Notes: generated by a model from the letters alone, not told the origin. 64,000 nucleotides of DNA from Pseudomonas frederiksbergensis (GCF_003732705.1 NZ_MOBR01000020.1:124001-188000), one strand, 5' to 3'. Positions 53,681-62,352 are shown, counted from the first letter of the stretch. Program-made: numbers and translations.

Positions 53681-54829
53681 TTATTGCGCGGAGAACTTGA
53701 ACACGGTGTGTTGGGTGTATGTTTTGCCCGGGTCCAGGCGTGTCGAAGGGAAGTTCGGTTGGTTCGGCGAATCCGGGTAGTGCTGGGTTTCCAGGGTAAA
53801 TGCGCTCCAGTGCGCATAGGTCTTGCCAGCCTTGCCCTTGACCGAACCATCGAGGAAGTTGCTGGTGTAGAACTGCACACCCGGTTCGGTGGTGTAGAGC
53901 TGCAAGCGGCGGCCGGTCTGTGGGTCGCTGACGTCGGCGGCGAGTTTTTTCACGTCACCCTTGGCATCCAGCGCCCAGTTGAAGTCGAAGCCACCCTGTT
54001 TCGGTTCGGCAAATTTAAGCTGCGGGTGATCGGCCTTGATGTTTTTGCCGATGGCGGTCGGCTGGGTGAAGTCCATCGGCGTGCCGGCCACCGGCGCCAG
54101 TTCACCGGTAGGGATCAGCGTGCCATTGATCGGCGTGTAATGACTGGCGTGCAGGGTGGCGAGCTGTTTCAGTACATCGCCATTGCCAGCGCCAGCCAGG
54201 TTGAAATAACTGTGGTTGGTCAGGTTCAGCACCGTGGGTTTGTCGGTGCTGGCCTTGTAGTCAATGCGCAACTCGTTGTTCTCGGTGAGGCTATAGGTGA
54301 CCTCGGTTTTCAGGTTGCCGGGGAAACCCATTTCACCGTCCTTCGACAGATAGGTCAGGGTCACGCCCACCGAATCCTTGCCCTTGCTCGGCTCCGCCTT
54401 CCACACGTGCTTGTCGAAACCCTGGGTGCCGCCGTGCAGCGAGTTGGGGCCATCGTTGTTCGGCACTTGATAGCGTTTGCCGTCCAATTCAAAAGCGCCG
54501 CCGGCCAGGCGATTGCCGAAGCGGCCGATGGTCGCGCCGAAGTAAGCCGTACCAGCCTGATAACCCTGGACGTCATCGAAGCCGAGGACGATGTCATCGA
54601 CCTTGCCGTTTTTGTCCGGCACTTTCAGCGATTGCAGCGTGGCGCCGTAGGTGATGACCGTGGCTTGCAGGCCATGGCTGTTGCGTAGGATGTATTGCTC
54701 GACGGGCGTGCCGTCATTGGTTTTGCCGAAGGCTTTGTGTTCGCTGGACAGGCCGGCGGCGTGGGCGGGAAGGGTGGCGATCATCAGGGACAGTCCGAGG
54801 CCGGAAAGCAGGTAGCGGGATTGAAGCAT
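53681..54829 (-). CDS. galM: Galactose mutarotase (aldose 1-epimerase), exported
   Basis: 382 aa with a signal peptide (to about LPAHA, residue 24), so periplasmic, unlike cytoplasmic E. coli GalM. Active-site residues: His132 in NSLHGGTQGF, His206 in LTNHSYFNLAG and base Glu315 in TTEPGVQFYTSN. It interconverts alpha and beta anomers of hexoses. The ribosome site AAGGAAG precedes the ATG. It lies alone, with an AT-rich upstream region carrying palindromes (54861-54914). Confidence 0.92.
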   Translation of the reverse strand: MLQSRYLLSGLGLSLMIATLPAHAAGLSSEHKAFGKTNDGTPVEQYILRNSHGLQATVITYGATLQSLKVPDKNGKVDDIVLGFDDVQGYQAGTAYFGATIGRFGNRLAGGAFELDGKRYQVPNNDGPNSLHGGTQGFDKHVWKAEPSKGKDSVGVTLTYLSKDGEMGFPGNLKTEVTYSLTENNELRIDYKASTDKPTVLNLTNHSYFNLAGAGNGDVLKQLATLHASHYTPINGTLIPTGELAPVAGTPMDFTQPTAIGKNIKADHPQLKFAEPKQGGFDFNWALDAKGDVKKLAADVSDPQTGRRLQLYTTEPGVQFYTSNFLDGSVKGKAGKTYAHWSAFTLETQHYPDSPNQPNFPSTRLDPGKTYTQHTVFKFSAQ

Positions 54830-54860
54830 GGTTGATCTTCCTTTTTGTTGTTTTGATCAG

Positions 54861-54914
54861 TAGTCATACTAAATATCGACTAGAAGAAAATTTATAGCTG
54901 ATTAATCGATTAAT
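54861..54914. promoter_or_regulatory. Palindromic candidate operators upstream of galM
   Basis: ATTAATCGATTAAT at 54901-54914 is a perfect 14-bp palindrome. TAGTC...GACTA (54861-54882) is an interrupted inverted repeat, and a further CGACTA follows at about 54930. The DNA is AT-rich against a GC-rich background. A sugar-responsive repressor site is plausible; the regulator is unknown. Confidence 0.4.
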
Positions 54915-55065
54915 TCCACAATAAAGTCCGACTAAATGCTCGCGGCAAAAAAACCGGTTATCGGTCAGGCGCCGTCGGCACTGCACTTTTTTGGATTAAC
55001 CGGCTCTATCCATGGCCAGGCTGCGGCGACTCCCGCCGCGCAGGAATGTGTCAGCCCAAGAACCC

Positions 55066-55803
55066 ATGGCTCGAGTGTTACCCCGCCTTCAAACCCGAAT
55101 TCGCCTGCTGGTGTGCCTGTCGTTGCTCTTCGCCAGCGGTTGCAGCCAGCAGCAAGGCAGTGATGTCATCAACCAGTTTCGCGAAGGCAAACCCCAGGAA
55201 TTTCTCCAGACCAGCGTCGACCGCATGGCCACGTTGTCGATGCACGACAACCTGGAAAGTCTCTATCTGTTGATGAGCAAGCTCTACCTGCGCAACCCCC
55301 AGGAGCTGAAGAAATCCGGCTTCCTCGATGCCCGCACCGCCGAAAAGCAAGTGCGCGAGGCCATCGAAATGCAACAACCGCTGCCGACCCTGGGGGGCAA
55401 GAAAGACCTGGCGGCGTTGAGCTATGCGATGAGCCCGGAGTTTCTCGGGGACCGGGTCGGGGCCTTCATCTATGCCATCGGCAGCATGCTGGTCACCGCC
55501 CACGGCAATCGCCTGGAGTTCTACATGACCGATGCGATCAACCCGGTGTTCGTCAGCAACGCCGCGCGCAACATCGAAAAAGCCACGTGGATCCTCAGTC
55601 AGCGGCAGAACAAGAACGGTGAACCGTTGCTGTTCTCCAACGAAATCTCGGAGGAGGGCAGCAACCTGAGTTTTGCGGTGGAGTTCGGCAAGATCGTGGC
55701 GCGCCTGGATTTGTTGACGCAGATGCTGGATGAGCGGTATCGGCGGATTGGGCTGAATTATGCGCAGAGCCTGCTATTCCTCAATTTCCTCCCCGTCCAA
55801 TAA
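55066..55803 (+). CDS. Conserved lipoprotein of unknown function
   Basis: 245 aa from the ATG at 55066. An Arg-rich start and hydrophobic stretch LLVCLSLLFASGC end in a lipobox with Cys26. The rest is mostly helical, with DVINQFREGKPQEFLQTSVD, LYLLMSKLYLRNPQELKKSG and VEFGKIVARLDLLTQMLDER; no known domain recognised. It is probably a membrane-anchored periplasmic protein. An alternative ATG at 55012 would add 18 residues ahead of the signal peptide, which is less likely. Confidence 0.75.
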   Translation: MARVLPRLQTRIRLLVCLSLLFASGCSQQQGSDVINQFREGKPQEFLQTSVDRMATLSMHDNLESLYLLMSKLYLRNPQELKKSGFLDARTAEKQVREAIEMQQPLPTLGGKKDLAALSYAMSPEFLGDRVGAFIYAIGSMLVTAHGNRLEFYMTDAINPVFVSNAARNIEKATWILSQRQNKNGEPLLFSNEISEEGSNLSFAVEFGKIVARLDLLTQMLDERYRRIGLNYAQSLLFLNFLPVQ

Positions 55804-55814
55804 CCCAACACAAT

Positions 55815-55912
55815 CCCTTGTAGGAGCGAAGCTTGCTCGCGAAGACGGTGTGTCAGACAACAGAGATGTTGGATGTGCCGGCCTCTTCGCGAGCAAGCTT
55901 CGCTCCTACAGG
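55815..55912. repeat. REP inverted pair, GTAGGAGC type
   Basis: Type A pair (arms TTGTAGGAGCGAAGCTTGCT and complement), followed by about 110 bp of promoter-like DNA before the TauE/SafE gene. Confidence 0.87.
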
Positions 55913-56020
55913 TGCGTGGGTGTATTGGGCATAACGATAGACCGCATCGATATAAGTGGTTATAAGAAAAATCGCTATGCTGCGGGCCAGTTTTTTCATG
56001 CGTTTTCTGTGGGCGTGTTA

Positions 56021-56806
56021 ATGGATTTCGGTAATTTCGGGTTAGTCGTTGCAGGCTTGGTGGTGGGCTTTATCGTCGGGATGACCGGCGTGGGCGGCGG
56101 TTCGCTGATGACGCCGATTCTGTTGTGGTTCGGCGTCAACCCGGCCACTGCGGTGGGCACGGACTTGCTGTACGCGGCCATTACCAAATCCAGCGGCGTG
56201 CTGGTGCATCGCAAGAACAAGAACATCGATTGGGCGATTACCGGTTGGCTGACACTCGGCAGCGTGCCAGCGGTGGCCATGACGCTGTGGTTCCTCAGTA
56301 GCCTGCACACCGCGCCCGAGGCGATGAACGCCATCATCAAGCAGGCCCTGGGTTTCGTATTGTTTGCCACGGCCATGGCGATTTTCTTCAAGAAACGCCT
56401 GCTCGACTTCGCCCACAAACGCGCCGGTGGCAACTACAACCCCAGCGGTTCGCGCCTGAACGTGATGACGGTCATCACCGGCCTGATCCTCGGCACCATG
56501 GTCGCCCTGACGTCCATCGGCGCCGGCGCCCTGGGCACCGTGGCGCTGTTTATCCTTTATCCACTCCTGCCGACCCGTCGCCTCGTCGGCACGGAAATCG
56601 CCCACGCCGTGCCCCTGACCCTGGTGGCTGGCCTCGGCCACGCGAGCATGGGCAACATGGATTGGCATGTGCTGGGTTTCCTGCTGATCGGTTCGCTGCC
56701 GGGGATCTGGCTGGGCAGCCACCTGACCGGGCGCATCTCCGACGAATTGCTGCGCCCGTGCCTGGCGACGATGTTGCTGTTGATCGGCTATAAACTCGCG
56801 TTCTGA
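56021..56806 (+). CDS. Sulfite exporter TauE/SafE-family membrane protein
   Basis: 261 aa, about eight membrane helices. The repeated family motif is visible twice: GFIVGMTGVGGGSLMTPILL near the N-terminus and TSIGAGALGTVALFILYPLL in the second half. Members export sulfite, sulfoacetate or related anions; the substrate here is unknown. The ATG at 56021 (MDFGNFGL) is the natural start. No sulfur-metabolism neighbours are present. Confidence 0.86.
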   Translation: MDFGNFGLVVAGLVVGFIVGMTGVGGGSLMTPILLWFGVNPATAVGTDLLYAAITKSSGVLVHRKNKNIDWAITGWLTLGSVPAVAMTLWFLSSLHTAPEAMNAIIKQALGFVLFATAMAIFFKKRLLDFAHKRAGGNYNPSGSRLNVMTVITGLILGTMVALTSIGAGALGTVALFILYPLLPTRRLVGTEIAHAVPLTLVAGLGHASMGNMDWHVLGFLLIGSLPGIWLGSHLTGRISDELLRPCLATMLLLIGYKLAF

Positions 56807-56834
56807 TCTCCCCAATCTATTGATTCAACCCTGA

Positions 56835-56928
56835 CCTGTGGGAGCGAGCTTGCTCGCGATAGCGGACTGACAGTCAACATCTATGTTGAATGAAAGGGCC
56901 TCATCGCGAGCAAGCTCGCTCCCACAGG
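56835..56928. repeat. REP inverted pair, GTGGGAGC type
   Basis: Type G pair, about 145 bp before the bphO leader ORF. Confidence 0.87.
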
Positions 56929-57074
56929 AATTGGGTGTTCGGCCCGTTCGCACCGCCGCGCGTAAACAAACCACTTCTAACCCCCTATAGGTGCTACGGT
57001 GCAACGCCATCCTTTCATTCGTCCACGAATGACCTGTCGGCATTCCCCCGTGATCGACAAGGAAGAGGTGAAAC

Positions 57075-57146
57075 GTGCACACGTTAATCGACGTGGCTGA
57101 GCGTCAAATCCACTCAGCCGGGTATTGCCTCGACGCCTTGTCGTGA
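57075..57146 (+). CDS. 23-codon leader ORF overlapping the bphO start
   Basis: GTG start 6 bp after the strong ribosome site GAAGAGG, encoding MHTLIDVAERQIHSAGYCLD plus ALS and ending TGA at 57144-57146. The stop overlaps the bphO GTG at 57143-57145 in the sequence GTGA. A stop immediately upstream (57069-57071) means this GTG is the only possible start in the frame. bphO itself has no ribosome site, so it is probably translated by coupling. Part of the ORF sits in a hairpin (GGCTGAG/CTCAGCC, 57095-57119). The peptide's own function is unknown. Confidence 0.55.
   Translation: MHTLIDVAERQIHSAGYCLDALS
57095..57119 (+). promoter_or_regulatory. Hairpin within the bphO leader
   Basis: GGCTGAG (57095-57101) and CTCAGCC (57113-57119) form a 7-bp perfect stem with an 11-nt loop, inside the leader ORF and about 24 bp before the bphO start. 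It could modulate translation of bphO or the downstream photoreceptor gene. Confidence 0.4.
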
Positions 57147-57742
57147 CCGTCCCGCCCAAAAGCCTGCCGCTGATTCTCAGTGAGCTGCGCATTGCGACCA
57201 CCCAGCAACATCAGCTGCTGGAAAAACGCATCCCTTTTTTCACCGCCGACCAGGAACTGTATACGCGCCTGATCGAAGCCTATTTCGGGTTCTATCGACC
57301 GCTGGAAAACCTGCTGTGCCAGACCGCCATGACCATTTCAGGCCTGGACTGGCTGATCCGCAGCAAAACCCCCTCCCTGGAAGCCGACCTGTATGCGTTG
57401 GGCCTGGACGCGGACGAGATTGCGAGAATTCCCCAGTGCGCGTTTTCCTTGGAGATCAATTGCGCGGCCGATGTGCTGGGCGTGTTGTACGTCCTTGAGG
57501 GTGCGACGCTGGGCGGGCAATCCCTGCGCAACGGCTTGTACTCGCGCCTGGGCATCGATGAACACCGGGGCGGGCGGTTTTTTGCGGTGTACGGGACGTC
57601 GACCCTGGTGATGTGGCGGGGTTTTCTGGCGTGTCTGTATGAAGTGCGCGACCCGGCCGAGCGCGCGCAATCGGTGGTCGCCGCCGAGGCGACCTTCAAG
57701 GCTTTCGAACACTGGCTTGAGCGCCGCAGGGTGTTGCAATGA
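57143..57742 (+). CDS. bphO: Biliverdin-producing heme oxygenase BphO
   Basis: 199 aa from the GTG at 57143. It opens heme to biliverdin, the chromophore of the adjacent BphP. The proximal histidine candidate is His23 in ATTQQHQLLEKR, and the distal-helix pattern VLYVLEGATLGGQSLRNGLY is characteristic of bacterial heme oxygenases. The start is supported by the GTGA overlap with the leader ORF; an in-frame TTG at 57125 is the alternative. The stop overlaps the bphP ATG (ATGA at 57739-57742). Confidence 0.9.
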   Translation: MTVPPKSLPLILSELRIATTQQHQLLEKRIPFFTADQELYTRLIEAYFGFYRPLENLLCQTAMTISGLDWLIRSKTPSLEADLYALGLDADEIARIPQCAFSLEINCAADVLGVLYVLEGATLGGQSLRNGLYSRLGIDEHRGGRFFAVYGTSTLVMWRGFLACLYEVRDPAERAQSVVAAEATFKAFEHWLERRRVLQ

Positions 57743-59970
57743 ATCGCCTGAGCCCTGAGCAACTGGACGCCGCGCTTGCCCAATGCGCCGATGAGCCGAT
57801 CCGGATTCCGGGTTCGATCCAGCCCCATGGCGTGCTGCTGACCCTGAGCGAGCCGGGGTTGATCATCGGTCAGATCAGCAGCAACTGCGCGGCGATGTTC
57901 GGGCACTCGGTCGAGGCCTTGTTGCAGCAACCGTTGGCGACGCTGACGGGCGCGACGGCGGTGGAGCAAGTCCGTCAGGCGCTGCTGCCGGCGGAACTGG
58001 AAGACGCCAATCCGCTGGTGCTGGAAATCGGCGGCCAGCGCTTCAACGGGTCGCTCAGTCGTCATGACGGCGTGATCATTCTTGAGCTGGAACCGTGGTG
58101 GGAAGCTGCCCAGGACAACACCGTCATTCTGCTGCGCGCCTTGCGGCGCATGCAGGCGGCCGCGACGTTGCAGGACCTGTACACCGTCAGTGTCGAAGAA
58201 ATCCGCCACCTGACCGGCTTCGACCGCGTGATGATTTACCGCTTCGAACCGGCCGGTCACGGCCAGGTCATCAGCGAAGCATTGGGCGGCCTGTTGCCCG
58301 GCTATCTCGGCCAGTGCTTTCCGGCCTCGGACATTCCGCCCCAGGCCCGAGAGTTGTATCGCCTGAACTGGATCCGGGTGATTCCCGATGCGCGTTATGT
58401 GCCGGTGCCGATCCTGCCGGTGCTGCGCCCCGATAACGGACAGTCGCTGGACCTTGGTTTCTCGATGTTGCGCAGCGTGTCGCCGGTGCACTGCCAATAC
58501 CTGGACAACATGGGCGTGCGCGCTTCCATGAGCCTGTCGCTGCTGGAGCAGGATCGGCTGTGGGGCCTGATCACCTGCGCCCATCCCGAGCCGCTGTTGG
58601 TTAGCCATCCGGTGCGCACCATGTGCACCGCGATTGCCCAGTTGCTCAGCGTGCAGATCACCGCACTGCAAACCCGGGACTTGCAGGCGGACCGCGAACA
58701 AAAGTCGCGACTCATTAAAGAACTGACTGCGGCGATGCGTCTGGCCGAACACGATGTGCTGGACGGTCTGGCGAATCATCCGCAGCAACTGTTGAGTCTG
58801 ACCGGGGCCAGTGGCGTGGCGGTGTTGATCGAGGATCGCTTGCAGTTGATCGGTCAATGCCCGACGCAAGAACAGGTCCGCGCGCTGTATCTGTGGGTGC
58901 GCGAGCAATGCCTGGACAGCGGCGAGTTGCTGGTGACCGATCATCTGCAAAGCCTGCACGGCGTCAGCGCCACGTACAGCGATGTCGCCAGCGGTCTGTT
59001 GGCGTTCGTACTGCCCAAACCGGTGGACAACGCGGTGATCTGGTTTGGCGCGCAACTGCGTTCCAGCATGAAATGGAGCGGCAATCCCGATGAGCATTTG
59101 GTTGCCGGCACTGACGCCAGCCAACGGCTGCAACCGCGCAAATCCTTTGAGGTCTGGGAGCAACAAGTAGAGGGCAGGGCGCGAACGTGGAGCGCCGCCG
59201 ATGCCTACGCGGCCCTGCAATTGCGCCGAGGCGCCATCGAAGACGACCTGGCCCGCCAGGTGCGCCGCGAACATGAAGCGGTGCGGGTACGCGATGAGCT
59301 GGTGGCGGTGGTGTCTCACGATCTGCGCAACCCGATGACAATTATCATCATGCAGTGCGGAATGATGCAGCGCCTGGTGTCTCGCGATGAAGGCAAGCAC
59401 GCCGTGCGCATGAGTGCCGCGCTGGGCACCATGGAAGAAGCCACCGCGCGCATGAACGCGCTGATTGCCGATTTGCTGGACAAGTCGCGGCTGGATGCCG
59501 GGCAATACCCGTTGGAGTGCAAGCCGCTGGATGTCGTCGAGTTGCTTGAGCAAGCGTGCGGGTTGCTGGTGACCCTGACGTCGCACAAGGGCATCGAACT
59601 CAATTGCACCAGCGCCCCCGGCATGAGCATCGACGCCGATCCGCAGCGGCTGTTCCAGGTGTTATCGAACCTGCTGGGCAACGCCATCAAATTCACCCCG
59701 ACTGGCGGGCGCATCGACCTCAGTGCCTGGCAGGTGGACGACAAAGTGATGATTTCGGTGCGCGACAATGGCGGCGGTATTCATGCTGTGCAATTGCCGC
59801 ATATCTTCGAGCGCTACTGGTCGGTGCGCGAAGGCAACCCCAACGGCAGCGGCTTGGGCTTGTATATCTGCCGCAGCATCGTCCAGGCCCACGGCGGCGA
59901 GCTGTGGGCTGAAAGTGAGCCGGGTGTTGGAAGTGTGTTTACCTTTTCCATCCCGGCGATGACTACCTAG
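57739..59970 (+). CDS. bphP: Bacteriophytochrome histidine kinase BphP
   Basis: 743 aa. PAS-GAF-PHY photosensory core: biliverdin-binding Cys16 (AQCADEPIRIPGSIQPHG), GAF motif PASDIP (196-200) with His251 in SPVHCQYL, and the PHY tongue motif PRKSF (466-470). The kinase domain has His527 in VVSHDLRNP, then NLLGNAIKFT, VRDNGGGI and GSGLGLYI. It should sense red/far-red light and transfer phosphate to an unlinked regulator, since no receiver domain or regulator gene follows. It is coupled to bphO. Its stop overlaps the convergent VOC gene by 4 bp. Confidence 0.95.
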   Translation: MNRLSPEQLDAALAQCADEPIRIPGSIQPHGVLLTLSEPGLIIGQISSNCAAMFGHSVEALLQQPLATLTGATAVEQVRQALLPAELEDANPLVLEIGGQRFNGSLSRHDGVIILELEPWWEAAQDNTVILLRALRRMQAAATLQDLYTVSVEEIRHLTGFDRVMIYRFEPAGHGQVISEALGGLLPGYLGQCFPASDIPPQARELYRLNWIRVIPDARYVPVPILPVLRPDNGQSLDLGFSMLRSVSPVHCQYLDNMGVRASMSLSLLEQDRLWGLITCAHPEPLLVSHPVRTMCTAIAQLLSVQITALQTRDLQADREQKSRLIKELTAAMRLAEHDVLDGLANHPQQLLSLTGASGVAVLIEDRLQLIGQCPTQEQVRALYLWVREQCLDSGELLVTDHLQSLHGVSATYSDVASGLLAFVLPKPVDNAVIWFGAQLRSSMKWSGNPDEHLVAGTDASQRLQPRKSFEVWEQQVEGRARTWSAADAYAALQLRRGAIEDDLARQVRREHEAVRVRDELVAVVSHDLRNPMTIIIMQCGMMQRLVSRDEGKHAVRMSAALGTMEEATARMNALIADLLDKSRLDAGQYPLECKPLDVVELLEQACGLLVTLTSHKGIELNCTSAPGMSIDADPQRLFQVLSNLLGNAIKFTPTGGRIDLSAWQVDDKVMISVRDNGGGIHAVQLPHIFERYWSVREGNPNGSGLGLYICRSIVQAHGGELWAESEPGVGSVFTFSIPAMTT

Positions 59971-60335
59971 GGCTGGGTCATCATCTCCAACAGGTGCCCG
60001 TCCGGGTCATCGAAATACACACGCCGGCCGCCGCCATAGTCGTTGATCTCGTTGGGCCGCTGCTTGCCCGGGTCGGCCCACCATGGCTGCTGGCGTGCTT
60101 GCAGGCGAGCGAAGGCCTGGTCGAAGTCATCGTCACCGATCAGGAACGCATAGTGCTGGGAAGCGATCGGCGGGTCGTTGTCGTAGAAATCCAGCGACAC
60201 GTTGTTGTCGAGCTTGACGATCAGCATCGGCCCGAATGGCTCGGGGGCGGGCAGGCCGAGGATCTCGGCGAGGTAGTTCGCCGAGATGTGTTTGTCGCGG
60301 CACCAGACGATGGTGTGGTTCAACTGAGCGCTCAT
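59967..60335 (-). CDS. VOC-family (glyoxalase/bleomycin-resistance fold) protein
   Basis: 122 aa, the normal single-unit size: two beta-alpha-beta-beta-beta modules with LNHTIVWCRDKHISANYLAE at the N-terminus and RRVYFDDPDGHLLEMMTQP at the end. His and Glu residues at the expected positions suggest metal binding. The function (lyase, dioxygenase or binding protein) is not clear. It is convergent with bphP: the shared sequence CTAG at 59967-59970 holds the TAG stops of both genes. Confidence 0.85.
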   Translation of the reverse strand: MSAQLNHTIVWCRDKHISANYLAEILGLPAPEPFGPMLIVKLDNNVSLDFYDNDPPIASQHYAFLIGDDDFDQAFARLQARQQPWWADPGKQRPNEINDYGGGRRVYFDDPDGHLLEMMTQP

Positions 60336-60651
60336 TGAGAAGTCCTCATGGCGGATCAGTTGTAAAGACTAGCTCAACCGGTGTTCCCAATCTCCTGTGG
60401 GAGCGAGCCTGCTCGCGAAAGCGGTGTGTCAGTCACATTGATGCTCGATGTGCCGCCGCCTTCGCGAGCAGGCTCGCTCCCACAAGGTTGTGCATTCACC
60501 TGAAAGACTCATCGACAGTACGCACAATCTGTTGCGCAATGCCGGCCCTGACCTAAGCTTTGGGCTAAGCGAAACATATTCGTGGATCGTCACCCGGAAC
60601 GATCGCCGCGATGCGCAATCATTAGAGCGTGGATATCAAAAGGAGATGCGC
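60336..60651. other. Intergenic region before the DUF4174 gene
   Basis: 316 bp with one type G REP pair. The last 150 bp, ending in AGGAG (60641-60645), presumably carry the promoter; I recognise no operator in it. Confidence 0.5.
60394..60487. repeat. REP inverted pair, GTGGGAGC type
   Basis: Complete type G pair. Confidence 0.87.
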
Positions 60652-61215
60652 ATGCTCATCAGGTCATTGACCCTGACAACCCTGCTGGCATTTGCCGGCC
60701 CCCTGTTCGCCGCCGACAGCGACTCACCCCTGGCTGCGGATATGGGTAGGGCCCGACCGCTGATCGTGATCACGTCCAGTACCATTGACCCGGTTTGGCT
60801 AGGCTTGAAAAAGTCGCTTGAAGACCCGGCCAACAAGCAAGGCGTCGCCCAGCGCAATATCAAGATCTACAGCGTGCTGAACATGTCTGGCCAACTCGAT
60901 GGCAAGGACATGGGTCAGCAAGACACCATGGCCCTGATCCGTTCGCTGAAACTCGGCGCCGGCGCGTTGCCCAAAGTCATCTTGCTGGGCAAGGACGGTG
61001 AGAAAAAACTTGAGAGTTCGGGGGCGGATTCGAAGGCCGTCGATCTGAAGAAAATCTTCGACACCGTCGACGCCCTGCCGCCAGAGGAGAAGGAAGCCGC
61101 AGCGCCGACCCCGCCACCGGTGGCGGCAGAACCCGCTGCGACCAAAGGCGCCAAGGGCACGAAACCGGGGAAACCGGCCAAGCCTGCCAAACCCGCTGAG
61201 CAGCCGGATGATTAG
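60652..61215 (+). CDS. DUF4174 exported protein with Pro/Lys/Ala-rich tail
   Basis: 187 aa. Signal peptide (MLIRSLTLTTLLAFAGPLFA), then the DUF4174 region: ARPLIVITSSTIDPVWLGLK, QRNIKIYSVLNMSGQ, and LPKVILLGKDGEKKLESSG, a thioredoxin-like pattern without a CxxC. The last 45 residues are low-complexity (Pro, Ala, Lys, Gly), e.g. GKPAKPAKPAEQPDD. The start at 60652 is chosen over the in-frame ATG at 60646 because AGGAG ends at 60645. Function unknown. Confidence 0.8.
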   Translation: MLIRSLTLTTLLAFAGPLFAADSDSPLAADMGRARPLIVITSSTIDPVWLGLKKSLEDPANKQGVAQRNIKIYSVLNMSGQLDGKDMGQQDTMALIRSLKLGAGALPKVILLGKDGEKKLESSGADSKAVDLKKIFDTVDALPPEEKEAAAPTPPPVAAEPAATKGAKGTKPGKPAKPAKPAEQPDD

Positions 61216-61233
61216 TCTTTAAATACCGCATTA

Positions 61234-61323
61234 CCTGTGGGAGCGAGCCTGCTCGCGAATACGGTGTGTCAGTAGGCATTAATGTTGACTGACACACCGC
61301 CTTCGCGAGCAAGCCCGCTCCCA
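61234..61323. repeat. REP inverted pair, GTGGGAGC type
   Basis: Type G pair; the right arm ends CCGCTCCCAAAC, slightly degenerate. Confidence 0.83.
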
Positions 61324-61368
61324 AACCGATCTCCAATGGACGCAGTATTCGCGACCCACCCAAATCCC

Positions 61369-61461
61369 CAGTAGGAGCGAGGCTTGCCCGCGAAGAGGCC
61401 GGCACATTCAGAATTGATGTTGACTGACACACCGCCTTCGCGAGCAAGCCCGCTCCCACAG
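61369..61461. repeat. Chimeric REP pair (type A left arm, type G right arm)
   Basis: The left unit is AGTAGGAGCGAGGCTTGCCC while the right arm is GCAAGCCCGCTCCCACAG. Its spacer end (TTGATGTTGACTGACACACC) closely matches that of the preceding pair, indicating a duplication or recombination between REP types. Confidence 0.8.
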
Positions 61462-61478
61462 TTGTTGTGTCGGTCCGG

Positions 61479-62273
61479 TCAGGCGATGCTGTCCACCACC
61501 CCACCATCGACCCGAAGTGCAGCGCCGGTGGTCGCCGACGCCTGCGGCGACACCACATACACCACCAGATTCGCCACTTCCTCCATGCTCGCCGCCCGCT
61601 GGATAATCGAAGTCGGGCGATTGGCCATGACAAAGTCAGCCGCCACCTTCTCGATAGGCTCGCCAGACTTCTGCTGTTCATCCTTGAGCATGTCTTGCAG
61701 CCCCTCAGACAACGTCGGCCCCGGCAACACCGCATTCACCGTCACCCCGGTGCCAGCCATGCGCTTGGCCAGACCGCGAGAGATCGACAGGTTGGACGTC
61801 TTGGTAAAACCGTAATGAATCATGTCCGCCGGGATATTCAGCGCTGACTCGGAAGAGATAAACACCACCCGACCCCAACCGTTCTTGGCCATGCCTTCAA
61901 GATAGGCACGGGACAGGCGCACGCCGGACATCACGTTCACCTCGAAAAACTTCTCCCAGACATCGTCATCGGTTTCGAAGAAATCCTGCGGGCCATAGAT
62001 CCCGACGTTATTCACCAAAATATCCACCCGGGGCAGGGCCGCGACCATCGCTTTACAACCCTCAGCGGTGCCGGCATCGGCGGCGATACCGCGTACATTG
62101 GCGGAAGGCAGCAGGTGCTTGAGCTGGGTGACAGCGGCGTCCACGGCGTCCTGCTTACGGCCATTGATCACCACCTCGGCGCCGGACAGGGCCAGGCCTT
62201 TGGCGATGGCGAAACCGATGCCTTGGGTGGAGCCGGTGATGAGGGCGGATTTGCCAGATAGATCGATGTTCAT
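61479..62273 (-). CDS. Short-chain dehydrogenase/reductase
   Basis: 264 aa. The cofactor loop is ALITGSTQGIG (10-20), NNVG follows at 88-91, and the catalytic residues are Tyr154 and Lys158 in HYGFTK, with SSESAL for the serine. The C-terminal ATTGAALRVDGGVVDSIA is the usual classical-SDR ending. It has FabG-like architecture, but single SDRs of this type act on varied substrates. It is only distantly like the SDR at 48734. Confidence 0.88.
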   Translation of the reverse strand: MNIDLSGKSALITGSTQGIGFAIAKGLALSGAEVVINGRKQDAVDAAVTQLKHLLPSANVRGIAADAGTAEGCKAMVAALPRVDILVNNVGIYGPQDFFETDDDVWEKFFEVNVMSGVRLSRAYLEGMAKNGWGRVVFISSESALNIPADMIHYGFTKTSNLSISRGLAKRMAGTGVTVNAVLPGPTLSEGLQDMLKDEQQKSGEPIEKVAADFVMANRPTSIIQRAASMEEVANLVVYVVSPQASATTGAALRVDGGVVDSIA

Positions 62274-62352
62274 GGGGATCTCTCTTGAAAGGGGAGGTAA
62301 GAGGGATGACTGCGCGGCTCTTAGCCTAGTTCAAGATGAAGTGTCGGCAATT

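Noticed and set aside
1581-61461. REP pairs considered as CRISPR arrays or small RNA genes
   Set aside because: Units are dispersed singly between genes, inverted rather than direct, and lack regular spacers or cas genes.
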